Part shown: positions 10,720-22,499 of the stretch, in pieces
Layout: every line of letters starts with the position of its first letter
Numbering within the stretch: the stretch's first letter is position 1
From: Symbiodinium microadriaticum
Taxonomy: Eukaryota; Sar; Dinophyceae; Suessiales; Symbiodiniaceae
Direction of reading: 5' to 3'
NCBI GenBank assembly: GCA_001939145.1
Contig: LSRX01001372.1
Coordinates: forward strand, 62,001 to 126,000
DNA length: 64,000 bases
Program-made: the position numbers and the translations under genes
Notes under the pieces: model-generated
Database searches by the model: none
Seen by the model: only the letters and a program-made list of their open reading frames with translations
What the model was told of the DNA's origin: nothing

Positions 10720-11622
10720 TCAGGCCCATCTCTCGTTGTCTGGGCTCCATTCCATGTGTCTGTGCTTTTTACGCCTGACTTCTCTGGCTTTCCTGTAAGC
10801 CGGCCATTTAGCCTCGTCGGTTAGGGAGTTGTCCAGGTCATTGCACTCCTGCAAAAGTTGGTGAAGTCGCTGTCGTTGTTGAGCGGTCAGGGCTGGTTGT
10901 GCCCCAGATGGTGAAGCAGGGACGTCGTGGCCGAGGTCGTCATCATCGGCTTCCACAGGGGCCCTCTCCCCTTCGTCTTGTGCATTATCTTCCTCTTTCG
11001 TGTCCTCTGCATAGAGGTGGTCCCCTTCGACATGGAGTGGCTGCTGGAGGTCCGCGTCGATGGCAGCATCAGCTTTAATGTCCATGTCGTCGAATATGTC
11101 GACTGTGGGTTGGAGTCCCCGGCTGCTTTCGACCTGAGTGTCCAGGTCCAGGTAGTCGACGGTTGGAGGGGGAAGGTCGGGCTTTCCGGGTTGCGAGGAC
11201 AAAGGTGGTGCCTGTTGGGCTGCATTGTTCTTGTAGTACTGCGCGCTGTGCGCATCGAACCGGATCGATTTGTCCGCAAAGGTCTCCTCGTAGTGAGGAG
11301 GAACACGTTCTTGCCCCGCTTCGGTTGGTCTTCTTGACTCCTGTAGCTCGGGGTCGCTCCGTGGCACTGCTCGAGCAGCACGGCCTTGTTCCTTGGTAGG
11401 GGCGGTCGTTCTGGTGGAGGCGGCTGCGACGCCGAGGCTGCTGCACGTAAAAGGGGTGGACATTCGGCGGGCTGGCGGTTCAAGGATATCTCGGAGAGGC
11501 TCCATGACAGGGTCATCCGGCTCGAGGTTGTCGATGATGTGGGCTCCCCTACCTGTGGCTGCGTCGGTGGCTGTCGGCTCCGTGTTTGTGCTCCTTTTCT
11601 TCTTCTGCTTCCTCGCCGACAA
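10720..11622 (-). CDS. 300-codon acidic hydrophilic ORF, unidentified
   Basis: This is a continuous minus-strand frame rich in Pro, Asp, Glu and Gln, with no membrane segment or signal peptide. Residues 150-230 are strongly acidic (DYLDLD, DIFDDMDIKADAAIDADL, EEDNAQDEGERAPVEADDDD). The C-terminal 60 residues look folded and basic (LTAQQRQRLHQLLQECNDLD, then KWPAYRKAREVRRKKHRHME). Upstream, in another frame at 11840-11760, there is a Cys-x2-Cys...His piece (ICQKCLHGGEGH) that recalls half a zinc knuckle. The neighbouring GA tracts lie upstream on this strand. This could be an exon of a nuclear or RNA-binding protein or a gag-like part of a repeat element. The composition alone cannot decide. 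Confidence 0.35.
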   Translation of the reverse strand: MSARKQKKKRSTNTEPTATDAATGRGAHIIDNLEPDDPVMEPLRDILEPPARRMSTPFTCSSLGVAAASTRTTAPTKEQGRAARAVPRSDPELQESRRPTEAGQERVPPHYEETFADKSIRFDAHSAQYYKNNAAQQAPPLSSQPGKPDLPPPTVDYLDLDTQVESSRGLQPTVDIFDDMDIKADAAIDADLQQPLHVEGDHLYAEDTKEEDNAQDEGERAPVEADDDDLGHDVPASPSGAQPALTAQQRQRLHQLLQECNDLDNSLTDEAKWPAYRKAREVRRKKHRHMEWSPDNERWA

Positions 11623-11979
11623 GGACGTGTCACGGCTTGTTGTTCTCGTAGCTGTGGAGACAACGGCTCGGGAGGCAGCATCGTCCTGGGCCAGAGCAAG
11701 TTCATGGTCGTGCAGCGGTTGGTGGGGTCGGGTCGATCACCCCGTAGAGGATGCAGTTGGGCCTGTGTGCCCCTCTCCACCATGGAGGCATTTTTGGCAG
11801 ATCTCGGGAGTGTGTCCCCCTTTACTGGAACTGCCTCTTTGTCCTCCTTGATCAGCCCTCGTGGCTCCCAGTCGTAGTTCGAGGATCTCCCCTGATCTCT
11901 TTGCCACTATCACGACCGTGACGGCGTGGTAGCCCCCGGTCGAGGCACATCCCCGGCAAGATCGGCACGAGGTTTTAGA

Positions 11980-11981
11980 CG

Positions 11982-12023
<42 letters not shown>

Positions 12024-12372
12024 CAGGCATGGGGGTCAGGGCACGCTATCTCTCTCTCTTCTTCCCCAGAGCATAGGGGGCGTGTCAGACTTCCCGGCCT
12101 ATTGGCCCTCTCTCGCTCTCTCTCTGTCTGTCTCTCACACACACTCTCTTTCTCTCTCTTCTTCAACTCAGCCAAAGGAAGAGCCGGCAAGCCCTCCCCT
12201 GCGCACGCATGCGCACTGGTGCGTCTGAGTCTTTCTTTCGGAAGGGATATGGGCAAAGGGAAATTCCCCTTGTCCGGTGTGGAGGCCAACTGTGAAAACG
12301 CTTACAACACCGAGGCAATATGCGTCTGAGTTTCTGTCTCTCTCTCTCTCTCTCTCTCGCTCTTCCAAGCCT
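11980..12372. repeat. CT-tract and hairpin composite repeat field, copy 2
   Basis: CT tracts lie at about 11982-12021, 12048-12060, 12107-12165 and 12337-12362. The motif TTCTTCCCCAGAGCATAGG...CGTGTCAGAC at 12059-12090 matches one at 42915-42950. A palindromic hairpin TGCGCA-CGCA-TGCGCA lies at 12200-12215. A longer stem GGGCAAAGGG/CCCCTTGTCC lies at 12251-12275, with one wobble pair and one mismatch. The module order is a rotation of that seen at 42.7 kb, as expected if both derive from a tandem array. Confidence 0.75.
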
Positions 12373-13861
12373 GTGGAGGTATTCCGCCGTAGACGTGTGG
12401 CCCTGGGCAGGCACGACGCAAAGGCTTGGAATTGATGGGCAACGAAAGTCTCAAGAGATGACAAGTTCATAGCGGCCCAGTTTCGCGCCCGCCCACGGAC
12501 ACTCTCCTTGCAAGGTTTGGGCCTGTCGTTAAATGTATTCAACCCCGCATCTTGCTTTCCGGAATGCTTCGAGCTTAACGGCGAATGCAGACACAACAAC
12601 CCAGCAGTGCGTGTTGGCAACAGCAGGGTAGCAAGCGCAAAGATGATGCAAGGCACGTTTCGGCCGAGAAGACAACAGTCCAGGTGGTTCGAAAGATGGC
12701 TGAGGCACCGTACAATTCAAACCTGAGAGCCGTCGCTTGCTGCCTTGAATTGGTGCATCCTGCACATTTTAGCTGTGTCTTGAAGTCTGTTTCAATCTAT
12801 CGGATGCAAAACCCTCCTCTCGCACTTTCTCGTGCCTTTTGCAAACCCATTTGCCATGTTTTGTCATCGACCTTTCTTCAAGAGCAAAAGACCGTTGATC
12901 CCGTTGCATATTGAATATTGCAACAACCCGGATCTTTTCGGTCGACATTACAGCCCAAGCTGCAAACGAATGCCGTGGAGTTCGTGCTGACATCCTTCGT
13001 TCCGACGGGCTTGGCCTGCACGAGGAGACTCTGCAAAGGTCTTAAATTCAGGCAGGGCCCTCTCTGAACAAAGGCAAGACTGCTTCTCGTCACTGCGTGA
13101 GGGCCACAAGATAAGAAGAAGCGGGACTAGGCAACCTGCGAGACATAGAATTGGGAACGCCCACCGAGCAAGAACTGCCAAATGATACAGAACGCTAGGT
13201 CCTCTCTGATGGTAGGAGCCTGTCTAACATAACAGTCACATGCGCAAGCCGATGCGCAAGCCGAGCCCAGGCCGACACTCCACTCCAAGGCCCAGGGCCT
13301 CCTCGTCTCGAGTAATTATGCCAAGTTTTCGCAGTGCGGTGCGTCGAAAGCAGAGGCAAAGCCAGTCTCCATCCACATCCTTGAGGCTTCAACTCCACCG
13401 ACAGCACGCTTCGGACATACTCGGATGTCTACGACGGGAAGAAATGGACATGCCAACGATGCAGATTGAGGAAGGGAGTGAATGGTAATTCATTCTACAT
13501 GAGCCAGGCACTTGATCAGCACTATGCCGCCGGCTTCGCGGGCTGAGCTGTTGGAACCCTGTTTCGCACCACATACGTTAAACCCCTCGTGCGTCCTGGG
13601 TGTGTGCCTGGGTGCAGTCTGACACCCCCATCTCAGGTCAGAGCACGTTCTGAAGCTGATGCGATGGAAGTTGATGCGATGTGACCCTCATAAATCACGA
13701 CATTTTTCGGTTCAGCTCCGGTTGAATTCAATTGGGCGTACCCCAAAACCGGCGGCAGAGTGACGGCGACGCTCAACAGGAAAACACTCTTCCACCAAAG
13801 AAGGACTTCCATGTAGCTGCAATGGAAGCACAACACTGTGAGACCGCTTCTCATGCTGGAT
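12373..13861. other. No complete gene; weak exon candidates
   Basis: Minus-strand frames at about 13040-12878 (AFVCSLGCNVDRKDPGCCNI) and 13800-13635 (LLWWKSVFLLSVAVTLPPVL, hydrophobic) may be exons. A 12-bp direct repeat (ATGCGCAAGCCG) occurs twice at 13240-13264. No gene model can be built. Confidence 0.3.
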
Positions 13862-15190
13862 TTAGTACTTGTTGCTTTCTGGGCTCGACTTGCCGGTTCC
13901 AACTTTTCCTCTCAACCGAGACTCCTGGTAGAAATGATTGGCCGTTTCCAGTAGCCGCGAGGGAATCGCAGTGGCATGCCTGAACTCCATTGGACTGAGC
14001 AAGGTAGCAGGCTCAGCAAATTTGCCAAGTCAGACGAGACACGTGAAGCCGTCTGCATCGAAGGTCGGTGGAAAGTATGCCTTAGCAATTTCGCCCCAGC
14101 CAAGCCGTAGCAAGATGAAAGCCTTGACAGCCAAGAGTCGGCTGCCGCAGTCTTAGCTTCATCCCACAGCGACTTGAGACACCTCAGATTGAAGTTCCGA
14201 GGAATTAACAGATGCCGACCTAACAACAACCCTGTGCACTTCCAGTCGAAGCACATGTGGTAGAGGACTTCCTTGGGTTTGACACACAGTGATGCACGGT
14301 TCATGTCAAGGTAACAAGTGCCCTGCACCCTGCGACAGAGGCTTGGCACCTGTACGGCCGACCCTCACTATGTATAGCGCTTGCATCCGAATTTCTGAAG
14401 CATCGGCGTCCGGCACGTTTCCTTGCTGATAACCGCCGCGTCCTGCACTTTGCAACATTTCGAGCGCCGATTCGGTTGAGGGATGGAACTCGTCAACCGA
14501 CAGGATACGACAGGTCGGGTCTCTCGAAAGACTACCTCGGCTTCGTCAATTTAAAGATTGACTGTCCGCTGCTCGACTCTATTCATCTCTCTCTTCCCAG
14601 AAGTCTTGCTGGATACCCGAAGTTGCCAATTCGAAGATAGCATCGCTTGATCGCAAGAACCAACATGCGAGCCGCCGAGCATCGCCAAGCCATGACAGAC
14701 TTCGAGAGATCGCCGCGAGATGCGAACGGCAATAGCAACGGTGCACTGACTGTGGACAGTGATGGACAGTGCATGGATGTGCGTGGCGTCCTCCATGCAG
14801 CTGCTCCAGTCGCACGCTGACTGCACCTCGGCCGCTGTGACATGCTGTCTCCTCAGAAGCCTGGGCTTCCCACCTTCTGCCTCCTCGCGGATACAGCGGT
14901 CCGGGCGGAAAGCTGGAAGACAGACCTCGGAGTTTTGCTGAGCTTGTGCCATATGCACCGCTGCAAGCTTCGAAGACAAGCTGCCGGGATATACTCTGTG
15001 GCACCATCAGGGAAAGTCGGCCGGAACCGCTCCCCTGCAGTCTGTCTACATGAGTCTAGATGCCACCAGTCTTTGGAAAGGTTCGCGGAGTCTCCAAGTC
15101 TGCCTTTCTCGATGAAGACTGTTTGGCCTGCTAGGACCTGCCAGCATATCGTGATGTCATCAAGTTGACATGGCTTACTTGGCACCTTTG
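13862..15190 (-). CDS. Multi-exon protein locus, unidentified
   Basis: The 5'-most clear exon, about 15190-14900, reads as ordinary soluble protein (LDDITICWQVLAGQTVFIEK, LSKDWWHLDSCRQTAGERFR). An exon at about 14345-14130 reads KEVLYHMCFDWKCTGLLLGR then NLRCLKSLWDEAK. A piece at 14126-14040 reads AFILLRLGWGEIAKAYFPPT. The last piece, about 14025-13862, reads MEFRHATAIPSRLLETANHF and ends at TAA (13864-13862). The 14345-14130 and 14126-14040 pieces are in different frames. They could be joined by a 35-nt GC-AG intron (GCTAAG...GTCAAG|G) or by a frameshift. I recognise no family; a Golgi or cytosolic enzyme is possible. Exons between 14.9 and 14.35 kb are not placed. Confidence 0.4.
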
Positions 15191-16120
15191 CACCCATGGG
15201 CAATAGTCAACCACTTCGTTTGAAAGCATTGCTGTACTTCCCTTGTCCAATTAACTACAACCAGGTGTTGAACTCTAGGGCTATGCTTGCAGTCTGTTGA
15301 TGTATTTCTGCAGTTGTTGAGCGACTTCTTTGCTTGCATTCTTTCCTTTCTACTTAGAGTACATGCAGCTATCATGTGGCTCATCATTCGCAGCAAGCAC
15401 CGGACTGCTCAGATTCAGAACATCTCGTGCCTTCCAACTTGTTTTTACCTTTGCCGAGCAAAAATGAACGATAATGAACTTAAGTGACTTTGATGCTGTA
15501 GTCACTGCAAGCTTTGACTCCGAACGTGAAACCAAGCTTGCCCGCTGTGGACAGCAAGCTCTTTAGGAAGTATGCTTTCCACACTGCCTATACGGCGGAT
15601 GCTTCTAAATTTCAGAGTTGTTGCATGAAGAATAATAAAATGCACGACGAAGGACGGAGATTAAGCAGGTCATGTAGTTGAACCTAGACTCTTTGGTCAA
15701 GCGCTGTGCTATGAGGAACGAGGGAAGCGCAGGCAGATGGAAGCAGGAACATCATCTATGTTCTTCTTGCCGGACACCAAACATGTTGGTCTTGGTCGGA
15801 AGGCGGCGCTAAGACGGAAATGAAAGATGTGCAGGGGAACAGCAGATATCATGCATTGTCCCTGGTCGGAAGTGGCAATGAGGCAGGCAGAAAGACGGAA
15901 CTGCTACAGAAATCTGGCTTTGACATCTGGATTTGGTCTCTGCATGAAGCGGGCTGCTGTGGGCAGTGCAGCGCCTCCAGACTCTCACCAGATCCATGCA
16001 GCAAGACCTTGAAGGCAAGGCTTCGAGACTTATCCCCGGCGATTCCCCCGTAAATCTCATTCCAAGGCGTGTGCTAGCACTGGCCCCACTCAAACCACAA
16101 GAACCCCCCTGGCCAAGGGC
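15191..16120. other. No gene recognised
   Basis: I saw no convincing exon or repeat. The stretch at 15290-15680 is somewhat AT-rich and could be intergenic or a long intron. Confidence 0.35.
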
Positions 16121-16577
16121 TCAGGCGAGGCGGCCTTTGAGCACCTCAAAGGCACGGCGATGCGAAGACCCGACGGCATGGCGATGGCTGCTTGCAGCCG
16201 GTGTGGCACACATCCACTCGTCGTAGTGCAGCGTCAGCCAGGGCTCACTGGTGGGCTCCGCTACCTGGAAAAGTAGACTCGTAGACTGCGTAAGGCGACC
16301 CCATGTCTTGGCATGCTGTCGCAGCTCGAGATGTTGTTGGGGCTGATTGTGTTTTCGGGTCAAGCTCACGAGAGCAATCATCGTACATGCCGCTTCATCT
16401 CCATGTCAGTAGAGGTCCCACCTTGACCAGTGCAATGCTGATTCGGTCGCTTTTGCTTGCCACATTCCCAGCCAACTCGTCGATGGTCCTTGGACAACTG
16501 ACGCAGTTCAAAACCACTTCGCTGAATCTGTCTACAGCATGCAGCGGAAGCCTGATCATGCGGTATGTACAACACAT
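16121..16577 (-). CDS. Two exons of an unidentified protein
   Basis: The first piece (about 16577-16424) reads RLPLHAVDRFSEVVLNCVSC then NVASKSDRISIALVK. It ends at a plausible GT donor (GTCAAG|GTGGGA, near 16424). The second piece (about 16360-16121) reads QHLELRQHAKTWGRLTQSTS and SEPWLTLHYDEWMCATPAAS in an open frame. Both have the residue balance of a folded protein and differ from the opposite-strand frames. No domain is recognised, and neither a start nor a certain stop was located. Confidence 0.33.
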
Positions 16578-17156
16578 GTCCCTCGCGTGCAGCGTTAGTT
16601 CGGTGCTCCCTGCGAATCAGCTGATCCTTTCGGTTTGCATTCCTATCAGTGTCTAGACCACCAAGTCCTGCCATCCTAGCCACCTGACACAATGAAACGC
16701 TGCGCTAAGTCAGCTGAACACGAAGATCACACGACATCAACTTTTTTCAGGATATGCTCCCATTATCCAACACTGACAGGCTGACAGGTTACATTAAACT
16801 TTGGAGACTGGAAACGTAGATGTAGACAATTAGAAGGGTTTGAACTACGTAACTACGTTTGCAATGAGTCCATGTCGTCAATCATATGAGTGATATTCGG
16901 GCAAAATAGGACACGGAAGGAGCTGAGCTTCTTATTTGGGAGCTTCCCGGCCTCCACAAATCGCACAAAAGAAGAAGAGCAGGCAAAACACCCAATTATC
17001 CTCAGACAATATTTCTTGTCCTGGATTTCCTTCCGTGCCTTCCAAAACACCCAACACAAGACGTTAGGATGCCAGACTTCAAGATTCAACATGGGTACAT
17101 GTTGTGGCACAGGCTCAATGAGATATAAAGGGTGCACAACGGCCGCGGGACCATAC

Positions 17157-17247
17157 CAAGTGTCAACTGCTTCCTGTGTGCCGTGTCTGCATGTTTGGCT
17201 TGTGCGAATGGTAGAAGAGCAAAGAACAAAACACATGGAATCGCCAT
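17157..17247 (-). CDS. First exon of a putative secreted protein
   Basis: The ATG at 17247 opens a classic signal peptide (MAIPCVLFFALLPFAQAKHA), with likely cleavage after AQA. The exon can end at 17157 with a GT donor (ACTTG|GTATGG). Downstream exons are not identified. Just upstream, about 17405-17340, lies an acidic exon-like frame (SVEERTNEDGNDDEPQKNEQ) with a GT donor (TGCAG|GTGACT). It probably belongs to another transcript or to the preceding gene. A second frame across 17410-16853 is also open and contains hydrophobic stretches, so the reading here is ambiguous. Confidence 0.35.
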
Positions 17248-19068
17248 CCGCGACATCATCGTTGTCGTTGCCATTACCATCATCATTATCAGCTATCATG
17301 ATCATGTCATACGCAAAGTCACCTGCAGTCGTTGGGATCATCTTCTGAGTATTGCTCGTTCTTTTGCGGCTCGTCATCGTTACCGTCCTCATTGGTTCTT
17401 TCTTCCACACTAGATTCGGGAAAGAAACTGTTCACTGTTCGCTGGAGAATCAAGATCCATCAATCATCATCACTGATCCAGAACGCATACAAACAAGCCA
17501 CGACGCCTCAACATGCAACTAGCTTTGTCGACGCTGTCTTTACAAGCTGAAGTCTTGTACTTGCTTGGCCAAGCATGCTTGGAGGTTTGCTCGCTCCTGA
17601 CAAGCTGGAGTCTTGTGCATGCTCGATGCTTGTCAATCGTGAGCCCTCGGTGTATGAAGCCTGGCCCCGCGCCCTGTGCTCTCGCCACATTCCTAACCAC
17701 ACCATGGGAGAAGCTGCTGTCTGTTGTGGTTCCAGTTTTACGTTGCGGCTTGGCGATCGTTGTCTGCACTGGATACGGATACTCACTCGCTCATACTCAC
17801 TCAATGGGTCATCTCCACCGCCTATATACATCATCTGCTCCGCAATGTCGGGGCTACAAGTACAGCGATTTGCCCACAGAACAACACAAACACCACCCAA
17901 CCCAACAGGCCGCGGCCCGTTCCCCTCGCCCCGCCAAACCCGAAAGCCCAGATCCCAACATTCTGGCTTACCGTTCAGACCCCAGCCTAACATCGATGCA
18001 CTAAGCTTGAAGGGGCGGCTTCAGAAGTAAATTCTGGAACCTCAAGAATCACAGAGCGATCGAAGCGGTTCAACCTGGAAGGGTTCTGTCCAGGAACAGC
18101 TTTCCAGTGTCCACGACCCTCGCGGCATCACCCACCAGCCGTGGCATGGCGACCGTAGTCTCAAAGAATAAAATGCAACTCCTATGTAGCAACAAGCTTG
18201 GCTAGCGCCGCGAAGCAAACCCACGAAGTAGGCTACACAATGGCTCAGGTCCAGCGCGCTTCGTAGCAATAAAAGGTGCAGACATGCAAATGGCCCTATC
18301 TTTGCAAACAGACTTGGCACAGTGGACAAGTTCGAGCCAGACTGTGACGTCGGAAACTTGCACATCTTGCCTAGCTGCCAACCTGACTGTTTGGGGAGGG
18401 TGAGGTTCCGGCTGTAAACTTCAAGTGGTAACACGCATCTTGCTGCTGTCCTTTCTACAACTCTGTAACAACATTCGAGGAAGCGCGAAGCACCTTGAAC
18501 AAGAACACTCAGAATCCCAAAGGGACAGTTCAATTTCTAGTTATCTAGTCTCACATCTCACGTCTGTTCCTACAAGGAACTGTAGGCGACCACGCATCTG
18601 AGATTAAGCGTGTGAGCAGCGACATGTTCAAGGCCTCCTGTGTATTTACTGCCCGCGACCTACATAAGACCTGAGCTTGTCCCCAGATAACAAGTCTGAT
18701 GCAGCACATGGCAGTAACTGTGCATCTGTTTCTTGGAGCATGGTCGGATGGACAATGTCAACGATTTTGTACAGTGGCAACCAGCATGAAGGCCTTAGGT
18801 GTGGCAGTGCACACAAGGGACACACGGCCATTGGATTTTCAAAGCATGTCTGGACAGATGGATGGACGTAGCGCAGGGGATAGAGGCGGGCATGGGAGAG
18901 ATGATGAGTGTTGACTCATCTGGACGCTTCGTTACTGGGCACTGTCCAATGGCAGGGCATGCTATAGGAAGACAAGAGGCTTGGTTCACTCCAATGTACG
19001 GCATCAACAGCGTCAGCAAAGGCATGGCAATCATCCATGCAGGTCCCAGCCACTTCAATACGCCGGTA
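17248..19068. other. No gene modelled
   Basis: Apart from the acidic exon-like frame near 17405-17340, I see only weak frames (for example minus 18533-18042 with hydrophobic segments). I saw no repeat or RNA gene. Confidence 0.3.
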
Positions 19069-19794
19069 ACCTTGCGAAACACACCACTGGTGCATGTGCT
19101 GTGCCCCGGTCCCAAAAGTGAATGCACGGCAGGAGGCTAGCTCATTCAGGATCAAATCATGAATCAGACGCTCCCACCATTCCCAAGTCGTCAATGCCTG
19201 CCAAACTGGGGGAAGCCCATCTGCAGGCTTGGGGCTCGGCCTAGGCATGTTGGGCAGGGTCTTCCGAGAGACAGTGCTTGCGTCGCTCTACGCCACCAGT
19301 GGCAACCATCTGCAGTGCCATGCAAGGCTGGCCTGGTACCAAGAGAGAGAGTTCGCCTTTGCGGGCGTCATTTTCGTCTCGCCGACCCAGAGATAAGCGC
19401 AGGGATGCAGCACATCCAGCGCAATGACCGTCACGATAATCAGCGAGGAAAGCCCGCCTCTGCAGGCAAGACGTGGCAAGCCAGAGTGGCACCGTGCAGA
19501 AAACACAGGCCAGGCCGGGCCTTCGTCTTGTGTCGGCTTGACGTTGTAAAAGCAGATCCAAGCAGCGATTGCAAGGATCTCGAGCAAGAGGGTCCAGTAT
19601 TTCACTAGGTGGACAGCGATCTTTCCCGATGCCTCGTTAACCTCAAGTCCGACTCTCGTCGCTGAAACGACCCCATTCTCAACGAGAAGCTCAGGCAGTG
19701 ACTGTCACGTCCTGGCCATAGAGCTGGAAGTTCATCAAATCTTGAAGGCCCTCCACCATGGAGTAAATCACCAGCGGGGCAGTGATGTAATATC
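19069..19794 (-). CDS. Putative integral membrane protein with a one-base frameshift
   Basis: An exon at 19794-19521 starts after TTGCAAG| and ends at a GC donor (GACGAAG|GCCCGG). It reads YYITAPLVIYSMVEGLQDLM, NFQLYGQDVTVTA, then after a one-base shift at the TGA at 19693-19691 continues ELLVENGVVSATRVGLEVNE and a membrane segment (VKYWTLLLEILAIAAWICFY). A 63-bp GC-AG intron leads in frame to the exon from 19457, which reads GGLSSLIIVTVIALDVLHPC and AYLWVGETKM, a second membrane segment. A further exon near 19199-19069 reads TTWEWWERLIHDLILNELAS. A lumenal or extracellular domain followed by membrane helices recalls polycystin/mucolipin-like channels only loosely. Family not established. The insertion suggests a pseudogene, an assembly error or recoding. 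Confidence 0.42.
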
Positions 19795-21168
19795 CTTGCA
19801 AGCATCTGTATTACAAGCTCTGATACGGGGTTGGGGCCCGCCAACGGCAGCTCGAGGTCTCTTCAGAACCCTAGGCACTGTCCAAACAGGGCGGCATCAA
19901 CACCCCAGGCCAGAGTCAGTCCCAAATGTGAACCAAATTATGGCGGGCGCACGACCGTCCCAGCACGTGCACCGCACTGCAGCGGGAATGCGCGTCCGCG
20001 AGACTGTGGCACGAGCACGATTTTTGGCGGTTTCCGTGTCAGGCAGTCTGACACTGGAGCCCCCAACAGCCTATGGGCCCTTATGGGGTGGACTCTCAAG
20101 ACTTCGATCGACCTGAGGACCAACATGAGCACGGGATGTGGTGGCAGCACGATTTCCAGCCGAAGACATCCCAAAGTATACACGGCACCATGGCAGGAGC
20201 ACACGGCAGGAGCGCCAGCCATCAAATCTGGGACAGCAAAGGGCGTAACAACGGACTCGGCCTCCCCTGTGGAAGGAACGCGATGTTTTAGACGGAAAAT
20301 CCGTTACACTGCCAGCCACGATCCAATTCCTTACGGATGTTTGGACCGTCGTCATCGTGCTTGTTTGGCGGACGACGCAAGATAGGGCAGCGCGATGGAG
20401 CTATCGTCCTTAACGCTGTTGCCAGAAGCAACAGGCTCAACTTGGTTTCAGGTGGTCTCGCCTGCGTCGGATTCAATTTTGGCCTGGGCCTCAAAACCTC
20501 TCCCGCCTCCCGAATGAGCTGCTATGTCGTCCCCTTTCCACTCTACCATTTCCCAACTACCTGCAACTTCTCGGACTCTGCGCTTGATTCTGAAGGGGGC
20601 TACACACCGGGACTGGCAGTCTTCATCGCGCGTTGGTCTGTGGGCTGTTTGTCGTGGTGCTTTCGTTGCATCCCGCATCCGCGTGTTGATTCTGATCTTG
20701 CCAGGTCTCTCTGCGTGGACCTCCAGATGTTGTCGATGGTCAGCATGGCCTAGGTGGAGAGATTTTCACAAGAAGTGAGCCGACAAGCAGAGCTACGAGT
20801 AACACCGGTTCACGATCTTGCCGCTGCCCTCAGCACTTTTCGCTGTCCGAAGTACGACCTCGTTCGCCTCCATGCTTGCTTCCAGGGAATGGCGCATGCA
20901 GCTGGCACCGATAAGGCCCCAATTCAGCACCTCCAAGCTTCAAGCTGCGCTAGGCCGCTAGGTAGCATTGCAGCGACACGGCGCTTCTGCTCACATGTGC
21001 GAGACACTGTCAGAGCAAGGTTCAACTGAATGTAGCAGCTGTGCCTGAAGCAGGAGTGTGAAGACAAACATTAAGAGTGGCGGATAATGGAAATCTCCTC
21101 AGCTACGCAATGTGCGATGGCTTCCGAAATCAAGACCCGTGCGTGCAACTATGCTACAGCCCCGACAT
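19795..21168. other. No gene modelled
   Basis: This probably holds upstream exons of the membrane-protein locus. A minus-strand frame at about 20630-20450 (RVREVAGSWEMVEWKGDDIA) is weakly coding. I saw no repeat. Confidence 0.3.
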
Positions 21169-21525
21169 TCAGCGACATCCGATGACAGTGGCACGTCTGC
21201 AACTCTTCTGCCGCGGCACTGCCGCTGAAAACATTGTAGAAGTTAAAGCCTTCACTGCAACGGCAACTGACACAGTCTCCTTAGACTCTGCGGTATAAGG
21301 CCGTAGCCTATCCAGAAGAAAGGCACCCAACACCAGAGGAAGTGCGAGAGGTTGGAAACCAGGATTAGCAGCCTGGATTGCCCACTGCCAAATTGCACTG
21401 ATAGGTGCAATCACGTGGAAGGAATCAGATGAGGCCACTTCATCGAGCCTGCCCCACCATCTCATTTCATCGGGCCAGATCGATCCACAGTTCAAGCCTG
21501 TCAGCATTGTCCCAAAACTCGCCAC
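21169..21525 (-). CDS. Exon(s) of an unidentified membrane-associated protein
   Basis: This open minus-strand frame reads SIWPDEMRWWGRLDEVASSD, SFHVIAPISAIWQWAIQAAN and PGFQPLALPLVLGAFLLDRL. It has one or two hydrophobic segments with charged flanks. A second exon-like piece in the same direction at about 22400-22310 reads SQDAAEVLNRFVGYDEEWLQ then SILLKLFVFSN. The two may belong to one gene, but I cannot place the splice sites. Start and stop are unknown. Confidence 0.35.
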   Translation of the reverse strand: MASFGTMLTGLNCGSIWPDEMRWWGRLDEVASSDSFHVIAPISAIWQWAIQAANPGFQPLALPLVLGAFLLDRLRPYTAESKETVSVAVAVKALTSTMFSAAVPRQKSCRRATVIGCR

Positions 21526-22499
21526 GTGGGCCCTTTCCAGGATCGACTAGGTGACGAGGGCAAATGCGTAAAGCAAATTCAAGTCCCGGTATCAAGCAAG
21601 ACCTTGTGTGACTAGAACACAAACTCGAAGTTCGTCTGCCATCTTCTGTTTCCCAAACAGCAGCGAGGAACGTGGCACGTAGCCAATCTAAGCATCCAGA
21701 AACCATGCAATTAGACTGAATAGTTTGAAGCGAATCACACGCAAGTGGCAGGATAGAGGGAGGGAAAGCAAAGAAGAATAGTGGACCGATAAGCAATCTC
21801 AAAACTTATCGAGACGATGTGGAAGAACACGAATCGGAGGCCCTCCAAAACAGCTGCTCTCCGAAATGCTTCGTCCAGCACTCACAAACACACGATCACA
21901 CAGTGAGATGCAATGAGCCAGTGTTGACCCGTTCCTGTACTAAAGTTGCGCCAGCATGCAGCGAATGCTTTATAAACACTATCTTCACCAAAGGACGCTA
22001 GCTACGCCGCTAAGCCAAGCCACAGCATCGCTGAATCACCTTGCAAGTCTGCGTAACGACTGCGATCAGCAGGAGCCATGCTCCCAAACTCGCCACCCAA
22101 ACCTCGCACGTGGATGCCATGATGAATGGTGTCAGCGGAAAAGCACAGCGCTCCGCTCACTCTCGCGGAGGCTCGCGGTCGCGTCGAGGCCACGGCTGCA
22201 ATTTGTAGCGTGATGACGATGAAGCCTCGAAAAACATACAGAAGAGAACTTCGATTTTGCTCAAGCGGCTTCTGATCGTTGCACAATGGAGATGAAGAGT
22301 GATTGGAGAAAACAAAAAGTTTCAACAAGATGCTCTGGAGCCATTCCTCGTCGTAGCCAACGAAGCGGTTCAAAACCTCTGCAGCGTCTTGGCTCCAGCT
22401 CCTGTACCACCCACACCACGTGCACTCACGTAAGCCATCTTCTCGGGTAATGCAACGACAGGAACAAAGTGCAGTTTCCGTTGCGATTCTTGTATTCAC

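Noticed and set aside
11737..12289. Frames reading Arg-Glu repeats as RS/RE-type splicing-factor domains
   Set aside because: They are translations of GA tracts with no conserved RNA-binding domain attached.
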